Source: Cystobasidiopsis lactophilus (lineage: Eukaryota; Basidiomycota; Agaricostilbomycetes; Agaricostilbales; Chionosphaeraceae). Taken from it: DNA of 64,000 bases. Every line of letters begins with the position of its first letter. Position 1 is the first letter of the stretch. This document shows positions 56,855 through 64,000 of this stretch, piece by piece. Below the pieces are notes generated by a model. It did no database searches. It was not told the DNA's origin and saw only the letters and a list, made by a program, of their open reading frames with translations. The stretch is from contig BCIO01000003.1 in NCBI GenBank assembly GCA_001599975.1, forward strand, positions 434,001 through 498,000, written 5' to 3'. The position numbers and the translations under genes were made by a program.

Positions 56855-57235
56855 CTCGCCCGACAAAGTGCAGGATCGACAGCAAGCCGCCAGGGTGAGC
56901 GAGAGCCCAAGCGGAAGACGGTGCCCCCGTGCAGGACGAGCAGCTGGGCCAGCCCGCCGCCAGGTGACCCCAGCCCATCAACGCCGCTACTCAGGACCGC
57001 GTTGACTCTGATAGCTCCTTAGAAAGCGACATTGCTGCTGCTGGAGATGGCTGACAAGGAGGAAGACGAGGTCGGACCGTAGAGGCGCTTTGTATTGTAT
57101 TTTGGGGGCTCAAGGCGGGGAGTGGTGGGCGGTGGCGGCGAATCCGGTCTCGATAAAGAGGAGGGCACGGAGTGCTACAGGATTGCAAGAATGGTACAAT
57201 GAGGGCTCAAAGAAGGTGGATCAACCGAAAGGGTA
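56855..57235 (-). pseudogene. Fragment of the desaturase 5' end (b5 start plus promoter)
   Basis: Direct-orientation copy of roughly 55410..55795, offset by ~1.44 kb. It reads MSLSKELSESTRS then a stop, against MAPSKELPELTRSQIAAL in the parent, and preserves blocks such as ggcggggagtggtgggcggtggc and gattgcaagaatggtacaatgagggc in the upstream part. The remaining b5 coding is degraded by small deletions. Host gene fragment, apparently dead. Confidence 0.75.
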
Positions 57236-57366
57236 GAGCCCAGGTGCACCAAGGCCCAAAAACGCAAGCCAAAGGACCGGAGGGTAAGAAGAGCGGCTAG
57301 CGGCGAGCTTGGAGACAGCTGGGTAAGAGGATGGTAGACGACGAGTCGAGTGATGAAGGAAGGAAG

Positions 57367-58019
57367 TCAAATGGTGTTGGCTTGATGCCACACCACCTGG
57401 GGCTGGGTCACGCCAGGATGAGGCCACTGCCCACCGGGAGCCACAGCCAAAAACTGGGGTATATTTCCGTAGCCACCAGAATGAACGATGTGTGGCAAGT
57501 TGGGATGCTGGGCATCGATAGCCAGCGTGGTGTGGTCGACCACGCATATGTTGAAGTTGTGGCCGACGTGGGCGTGTATATCACGGGCGATGGATGCGAT
57601 AGAGCGGTGATTCATGTACCCCTGGTTGTGGATGTCAGACATGCCGGAGGCGAAGAACATGGTCCACAGGCCGCCCAAGGCGGGCAGCTGCGAGGCGATG
57701 TGCGCCACAATGTCACCACTGTGGGACAGGCCGCCTTACCGCCACAGCGAGTGAGTCCTACGTTTCCTGGGCGTTCAACGCAAAGAGAGTGCGCCGCACC
57801 TCGAACGTGAGCAAGAGCCGCTCCGCTAGGGCCGATGAGTCCAACCGCAACACAGTCGGTCAGGCCGTCGGTGTAGAGCCGAGGGCCAGGGGTGAACGCA
57901 TAAGCAGTGGCAGCATTTTGAGACCATTCGCCCATGGGCACGTAGCCGTACTGCTGAGAAGAGTTGTTGTTGCCGCCACGACCGCCGCGAGATGGGCAAG
58001 GGCACTTGATCCAGGACAT
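57367..58019 (-). CDS. Small protein with CheD-like deamidase signature
   Basis: About 196-residue protein starting MSWIKCPCPSRGGRGGNN at 58019 (a start that could leave MSxxKCPC as an acylation site, inference). A 65-base intron at 57735..57799 joins LAHVRG to GLSHSGDIVAHIASQLPAL in phase. The block LYTDGLTDCVAVGLIGPSG followed by AALAHV resembles the GLgSCVAV...GlaHvmLP of CheD-type glutamine deamidases, where that Cys and His are catalytic. The C-terminal half (GLWTMFFASG, NFNICVVDHTTLAID, GNIPQFLAV) is not recognised. Enzymatic activity is an inference from two residues and their spacing. Confidence 0.6.
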
Positions 58020-59082
58020 GTTGATCTTGATTGGGAGTGATGTGCACTCGGTGGGATTGCTTGATAATGAAAAGTACGAGATCAAGAGTTCGAAAATGCG
58101 TTTTGAGCGCGGTCGCCCGTCTGAGCTCCGACGGCAGGCCAAGTGGTTGCAGCGGATGTCGGCCTCGGCCTCGGCCCAGACGGACCTACTAGCTCCATGA
58201 ACCATTTGAGAAGTGGGAAGCAGGCGTATCTCCGTGCCGAGACCGACTTCGCCGGGCAGGAAAGTCGCACAGGACAAAGAAGGCGGACTCAAAGTGAGTG
58301 CCATTACCGGCCTTTCGAACGAAGGCCTTCGGGGCTACCCCAAAGTAAGGTCGACTGAGACGCGCTGAGAGTTTCAGGAAGGTGCGAACGGTGCATGTCA
58401 TCCTAAAGGCCGCTGGCCGTCCGGAAGAACACTTCGGGCCTGTCGATTTCAAGTTCGAACCCTTCTTGCCGTTCGTCTCCGATGGCTCCATCCAGTTTCA
58501 GTACACGGACGTAGCACTTTATAGCCGCAGGCATAGGATGCTTGGCACAGGGACGCTCGCAGACTGACCAGGGACACCATACGTTGGGTCGTCAGCCACT
58601 GAAAACCCTTCAGGAGCATTTGGTGGAACGAGCGAGTCAGAACGCCAATGGGAGACACAGCACTTTCAAATACGTTTCTCTTTGACATGGCTAGAGGCAA
58701 AACAGTTGCAGAAGCATGGGCAGCATGGACGCGATAGTCAACGAGCGAGGGCAACTTGTCCACCGTCTGCCAAGTCACAATGCGAGAATTCACGCTGCCT
58801 CGGCCCGCCGCTTTTGGTAGATTCGTGGAAATACAGGATAACATGTAATTTGCATGACCTCTTTGAAACCAGCAAGCAGACACCAGAAGCGCTGAGGCTC
58901 GTCTACGACACTGGCAGTAAGCTCGAGCGGCGCTCTGCCCAAATTCCCCGAAGCTTGCCACTCTCACTGGTTAGGATGCTACAGCAAGAGGTACCAAAAG
59001 AAGTGGTTGTCGCAGCTTGAGCCCGCTCTTGGTCGGTGGTCGAAAATCCAGGGTGGCGTCTGAGAATGAGCAGCCCATCAGC
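58020..59082. other. Intergenic region, no gene recognised
   Basis: About 1.06 kb between the CheD-like gene promoter and the 3' end of the OYE gene. No convincing exon on either strand. Confidence 0.4.
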
Positions 59083-60701
59083 CTACATCCTCGTAGAGTG
59101 AGCAGACGAATGCTCACCTCCATTGTTTACGATGGCATCGGATACCTCTTTCGCCACCTCCGGCACGGAAAGATCAGAAATTGGAAAACCCTCGCCTATC
59201 TCCCCAACTTGCAGGAGGGAAGCGGCGGTGGAGATGCTCGGGTCCAGCAGGTTCACCTTGGCCTTTGATTGAGTCCCGGAAGTGATTAAGGCGCAAAAAT
59301 CCGGCTCTGCGGTCATTGGCCGACCAAGTCTGCCAACTTGATGGTTGAGCCGAAGAAACCCAAATTACCTATGAGGGAGAAGGAGAGAGCGAGCGTACCC
59401 GATGAGGTCGCATGATCTCTCAGCAAGGGCCTTTTCAATTCCAGCAGAGGACCGGAAGCCGCCGGTGACGCATAGCCTGGCAGACTTGAGATGCGGAATG
59501 AATTGCTCCGCGAATTCAAGGAAGTAAGCCTCGCGGGCCACTGTCGACGGCTTCTTGTGTTCGAACGCAAAGCCTTCATAAGAGCCACCAGAGAGCTCTA
59601 TCAACGTGAACCCCCATTCTTCTAGCCATTGACTGTTCATCCCGAATTCAAGGTGTGAGCTGGTGGACGGTTCGCAAAGCAGCAATGGTACTACCCACCA
59701 CATTATTCGAGACTCGTCAGCGTCAAATCCGCCGTGTTGGAAGTCCGCCGAGTTAATTTTAATGGACAGCATGAACTTCGGGTCGGGCACCTGGGCGCGG
59801 ATGGCGCGAACTATTTCTCGATGAATTCGAGACCGGTTCTCCAAGCTTCCTCCCTGTGAGTCACAAGAACATGATAAGAGGAGTGATAAAGTGAGGCAGG
59901 CGTAGGAAACTGACCCAGCGATCGGACCGCTTGTTCACACGAGGCGACAAGAACTGGCTTAGTAGATACCCATGCTGTTTGGCTGCACTTGAGTCACACA
60001 CCGAGCCAGGAGGCTACAACTTACCGCCCCATGTAGCTGGATCCCATCTGCTCCTGCATCATAGAAGACTCTGGCAGCATAGGCGAATCGCTCGACGATG
60101 TCCAAGATCTGCTCTTCACTAAGAGGCACAGGAACACCAACTGATTAAAAACACTTTCAAATTCGAATTTCAGGAAGCGGGAGTGGCACTGACACTTCAT
60201 GCCGCCGAGAGGCGGACATTGAACGGCAGAAGGAGCGGGCGGGTGCTCCGTCCAAAGAGTTGCGGTTTGTCTGCCGCCGTGGGTGAGTTGAACGAGACAA
60301 AGTGAGCCCTGGGCCTTGACCGCTTGCACGACTGGCTTGATAGCAGCGACGTGTTGCCCAGCCCAGTTCACCGTCCGATCCACCACAAGATTGCCGGCTG
60401 ATTCGGGGTAGCGGGCATCGACAGGGGTGTTCCCAAGGACAATTATACCTGTCCAAAATCAGGGGTCAGGGGCTGTTGGGAGGAGAATGTATAAGCTAGA
60501 CTGCTCACCGCAGCCTCCTTCGCCCCACTGCTTGTAGAGATTCAGATATTCGGGCGTCGGTTTGCCACGTTGGTGCAGATCAGACATGCTCCATGCACAA
60601 AGGCGCTCAGACATGGCGCTCTTAAGGAACCGATTTGGAGCTGTCACTCCATTGGCAAAGGTGACGGGCTGGCCGACCAGTAGCTCTTTTGTGACAGTCA
60701 T
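59083..60701 (-). CDS. Old Yellow Enzyme-family NADH:flavin oxidoreductase
   Basis: FMN-dependent ene-reductase family; cytosolic, reduces activated C=C bonds with NAD(P)H; natural substrate unknown. Start MTVTKELLVGQPVTFANGVT, then APNRFLKSAMSERL, GGCGIIVLGN-type segment, LVQLTHGGRQTAT, VGVPVPLSEEQILDIVERFA, GADGIQLHGAH-type motif, and QAYLLSQFLSPRVNKRSDRW followed by GGSLENRSR, which is the OYE signature after the substrate-binding loop. The end gives TGGFRSSAGIEKAL, CDLIGLGRPMTAEPDF. A C-terminal extension of ~50 residues ends AHSTRM. The first 60 residues include a short insertion (WSMSDLHQRGKPT) typical of this fungal subgroup. About six introns. Confidence 0.85.
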
Positions 60702-61169
60702 TCGGCCTTTTGCGGTCCAGCCTCCGCTCGAATCAATGCTGCAATGGTTGACGCTAGTCAAGAAGGGCAAGAGGGTCCGCTTGCTCAATCGAATGAGGGC
60801 GGGAAAGCATGCCGACGGTCAGCAAGAACAGAGGGGCGGGATGCGCATTCTCAAGCATTGAGGGGCCACCATATTGCTTGAATCACGCACAAAGAGTCCC
60901 AAAAGGCAAGAACACACACTGAGCGCGACGTAGAGCCGTTTGGCAGCAAGCAACTTTTGGCGGTGGAGTCGCTGGGAAGCTCGGAGCTCGAGCATGTCGT
61001 CTGAGGCAGTCAGTTGATCCCGTTCGTTTCGCAGCTATTGGGCAACATCGAAGCAACCAACAAGTTTGAAGGGGCCTGCGGCTTGGCCGAAAGGCAACAC
61101 GGATTTGCTCGTTACAGCGCAACCTGGCCCAGCCAGACCTCTCCATTACAAGTTATCGTGCACCACACG
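60702..61169. other. Intergenic region
   Basis: About 470 bases with the OYE promoter and the 3' end of the next minus-strand gene. No other signal seen. Confidence 0.4.
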
Positions 61170-62778
61170 TTATCTGCCATTACTCAATGCGATATAGACA
61201 ACAATAATACTGTAGAACAAAGCCTGATAAAATAAAAAGCAGGGAGGACCTGAAGAGCGCGACATCAGCGGAGCGCGAAGTAAAAGGCGATAGAGGCTAT
61301 ACCGTTGCACAGATATGGCACTGTCAGACAGAGGTACTTTCGGGGCGGAAGTGCCCGGCTTCGAACTGTTCCCGCCCGTCGGCGATGGGTCATGGCCACC
61401 AACTCGACCAGCAGGTGACTGGCTAGCACCGGAGGACTGGGCCCGCCTCGGACTATCGCTGGTGAAAAGACTGATGTTGCTGATGCTTTGAGATGGAGAG
61501 TCAGCTTCCGCTGTCGGAGTCGGCCCAGCCACGCCTAAGGCGGTTTGAGTATAGCTGTCGATCGCACTTGAGACCAGTAGGCAATGCAGGCAGCAAGGCA
61601 TCTCACCCGAGAAAGTTCTGTGCAGGTCTCCACCAAGCGGTATACGGTCCGAGTTTCAGGCCAGGATCCCGAGTCTTGATCTCGCCCTGTGCAGCCAGCG
61701 TCTGTTGGAGGCCCTGCATTGGGGTCCACGGCTTGGAGTAGTCTGGACCATATTCGACCTGCCATCCTGTGGGGCTAGCAGCGCCAGATGTGGGAATGGC
61801 AGGACTCGGATTGCCACCAACGTTCGTAACGTCAAATTGGAAGCTGGTCTCAATGGCGTTCAGGAAGCCGCAAGCAAGAAAGTTGGTTTGCTCACCAATT
61901 GACGTATTCAAACGGTACTGTGAGTATATCTCTTGCCTTCAGTCCACGTCGGCGAGTCCGTAGCGAAGGAACCTACGGTCTGGGGAATTAGGCCCTAGCC
62001 ACGACCCTGTTGTCGTTTTTAAAACGAGAAACCTGCACAAGCCAGCTTGAACTTACAAGCCCAGACAAAAGTATGCCTGCCAGTCTCGAGTTCGTTGTTC
62101 AGGGTCAGGTTGCCCAGGCAGTAATGGTCATTGTCCGATCCGCCTGTGAGTCGTCAGCCACCTGCGAATGGCCTGGAAGTGTTGACTTGCCTTGGTCGAA
62201 CTTGACAGTAGCATCGTCGCAATTGGCCCAGCTTCACTTGACTCAGGGTTCTGTGCAGACGACAATGCAACCAATGTTCATACTCAAATTGAGCCCATGG
62301 AGTAGTAGCGAAGAGACTGTCATCCGGATTGTTCGTGTTGCTGTGAAAGACATAGGCATCTGCCGCGTCGCTATTAATGAAGAGATGCGGGGAATGATGG
62401 ACAGTACGAACATCTCTTTAAGCTGAAATCGTCCGTTGGGCTCTTGTCCTCGCTGACGAAGGCGTGATTATCCGCCGCCCAGAGCAAGCGAACTGACTGG
62501 TCTGAGTTGACTTTAGGTGCCTGTTTGCCTGACCACGTCTGCCAGATCTGCTCGTCTGCCGGAACCGTGTCTGGAGTGACACAGAGTGGGCCTGGCACGG
62601 TATGGTCGTAGCTAAAGGGGTTGGGACTGATGTTTTCGTGGTAGGGAAAGTTGTCTACATCCGAGCAAGCCAGGTCATCGCCGGCCGTTGGGTCAAAGTG
62701 GGTACAGCGCAGAAAAGAATGAGAAGAGACAGGCAGAAGGAGATCGAGTACGGCCAGAGAGAGAACGAGAGCCAGCAT
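61170..62778 (-). CDS. Secreted protein resembling histidine-brace (LPMO-like, DUF7492-like) proteins
   Basis: Secreted protein: signal peptide MLALVLSLAVLDLLLPVSS followed directly by His-Ser-Phe, so cleavage would expose an N-terminal His, as in copper LPMOs and relatives. Downstream: PGPLCVTPDTVPADEQIWQT, LLWAADNHAFV (candidate second His), YAYVFHSNTNNPDDSLF, NDHYCLGNLTLNNELETGRH followed by TFVWAW, and an exon with GEQTNFLACGFLNAIETSFQ. GRHTFVW resembles the late YTFVW strand of LPMO-like folds. The C-terminus is Ser/Pro/Gly-rich and ends in a hydrophobic patch, possibly a GPI signal. Exon borders at the 3' end are uncertain. Copper binding is an inference. Confidence 0.58.
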
Positions 62779-63353
62779 GAGATCAGGTTGAGTAGCGTGC
62801 CGTCACAGAACTCGGCGAGGAAGAGGAGAAAAAGAGAAGCCAGAAAAGAGACGCGCCGAGGAGGTTCAAGTTGAACGCAGGACGGTGAATGGTCGTTACA
62901 GTCGGGTCGAACGCATGTCTGAGGGCGATTCCGGTCGCCGTGAACAAGGGGAACCGCTTCAACTGGCGTAGTGATACAGAATACGAGGCAGGCCCGGCGC
63001 TCTAGAGTCTTGCGCAACCGGGAGGAGTGCAGGCGGACTCCAAGTTGGTGTCGGACGGTCATTTAAGTCGCGAACAGTGATCATTTCAGCTTCCCTGCTT
63101 CTTTGTCTGCTTGATTGCTTGTGTAGAAAGACGCGTCGAGGGCAAACCCGATCAGGCAAAGAGGCCCTCCTGCCATCGCCAGCTTCGAGGCTCCCGCCAC
63201 TGCTGGTGGCAGCGCGTATCAAGTCTGTCTCGAGGATATTGGCGTTCCAAACGAAGTAGCCGTTTGAGGACACGAGTGAATGAATATACAATGCACGGTC
63301 AGCCTTGACGAGGCGCGAAGGAGGGCGCTGCAGCTGTCAGCGCAATACCCGTC
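62779..63353. other. Intergenic region
   Basis: About 575 bases between the LPMO-like gene and the NADPH oxidase stop. No coding signal recognised. Confidence 0.4.
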
Positions 63354-64000
63354 TTAAAAGTGCTCCTTGAAGAAGTCAAACTTGACAATCCTGCTGCCCT
63401 GATTGGCTTCTTTGGTCTTTTGCTTGAGGGTCTTGGCCACTGTATGAATGTCCATAAGTCAGGCGCGACTTTGCAGACTCCCAGTGCAACTCACATGCCG
63501 ACGGGCCACAGTAGTAAACGCCTACCCAAAGACGCCATTAGAAAGCGCTTCATGGTCGATCAAGCGAACACTCACCGACACGAGTGATCAAGGAAGACTC
63601 GCGGCCTTGCAGCCAGTTGCCGCTCTCGACTCCGTTCCGCACGGTGGTAAAGATCCTGTGGTAGGAGGCGTGAATGAATGCTAGAGATCTGTTGCATCTA
63701 CTTACTGAGACCAGTCGGCTGAAGCAATGGCTGGTGAGCGCGGAGACGGAGACAAGGCCAAGAAAGAGGGGGCACCTACGCCTGCCGAACTGGGTCCTCG
63801 ATCTCAGCGTGGTGATCGCATCGCCGTCCTCGTCATTGAGCACAATGTTGTTGATCTGTTCTTCGGTCAACTTGGAAGTCAAGTAGGTGTTGAGACTGAT
63901 CAAGTCGTCGTCGAGCTGGTCCTCGATTTGTCGAAGCTGGAGCAAGGAATGAGTCTCAAGATCGCAGCAATTTCCTACGAGAACCAACGAACCAAAGTGC
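63354..64000 (-). CDS. NOX: NADPH oxidase (NOX) C-terminus, partial (gene enters from the right edge)
   Basis: 3' end of a fungal NADPH oxidase, the FAD/NADPH-dependent, plasma- or ER-membrane flavocytochrome that makes superoxide for differentiation and signalling. Seen: LDDDLISLNTYLTSKLTEEQ followed by INNIVLNDEDGDAITTLRSR, TQFGRR, IFTTVRNGVESGNWLQGRES, LITRVGVYYCGPSACEL (NADPH-binding CGP), and the end RIVKFDFFKEHF, the family's K-E-H/N-F tail. Introns interrupt after FGRR and around VYYCGP. The haem and FAD domains lie outside the window, so the isoform (NoxA/B type) is not decided. Confidence 0.88.

Noticed and set aside
1-64000. Transposons, virus-like elements, CRISPR arrays, rRNA or tRNA genes
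   Set aside because: I found no terminal repeats, transposase or polymerase motifs, spaced repeats, or cloverleaf sequences; tRNAs are easy to miss by eye, so a tRNAscan-type search would be decisive.

Overview
The window is nuclear DNA of a filamentous-type fungus, most likely a basidiomycete. It has dense, short introns (about 45-65 bases, GT-AG, with one GC-AG), compact intergenic spaces, and genes for a fungal NADPH oxidase, a CAP10-type glycosyltransferase, a fungal GH20 hexosaminidase and a delta-8 sphingolipid-type desaturase. The subphylum is an inference I cannot settle. I saw no transposon, virus-like element, CRISPR array, rRNA or tRNA. All genes were read by joining exons in my head, so exon borders are stated only where codon phase and family motifs agree.

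Layout. 0-8 kb (minus strand): the 5' half of a CAP10/GT90 gene, two tandem paralogous single-pass membrane proteins with PPPYE tails, and two tandem hemerythrin-domain proteins. 8-11 kb: a VWA protein and a divergent BLES03-like gene. 11.6-24 kb is a housekeeping block: glycine cleavage P-protein, QTRT2-like subunit, RNA exonuclease 3, CDC20 and an allantoate-type MFS permease. 24-27 kb holds poorly resolved hypothetical coding segments. 27-32 kb: a secretory-pathway membrane protein and adenylosuccinate synthetase. 32-38 kb: three dispersed F-box-like paralogs around an unknown gene. 38.5-45 kb: GH20 hexosaminidase, hexokinase and a CDC123/D123 protein. 45-51 kb is a locally duplicated region: two copies of an unknown orphan gene, each lying just upstream of a CDC123 5' end (one complete gene, one truncated), a third CDC123 5' fragment, and an SDR gene. 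51.8-58 kb: a secreted DUF4185-like protein, the cytochrome b5-fusion desaturase, a fragmentary copy of that desaturase's 5' end, and a small CheD-like protein. 59-64 kb: an Old Yellow Enzyme relative, a secreted LPMO-like protein and the 3' end of an NADPH oxidase.

The main themes are repeated small-scale tandem duplication (six families) and unusually small coding exons. Internal exons of 6, 8 and 11 bases are needed to restore conserved motifs in the P-protein and in adenylosuccinate synthetase. The genes do not form an obvious pathway cluster; several are core metabolism or cell cycle, and the unknown families are the lineage-specific part.
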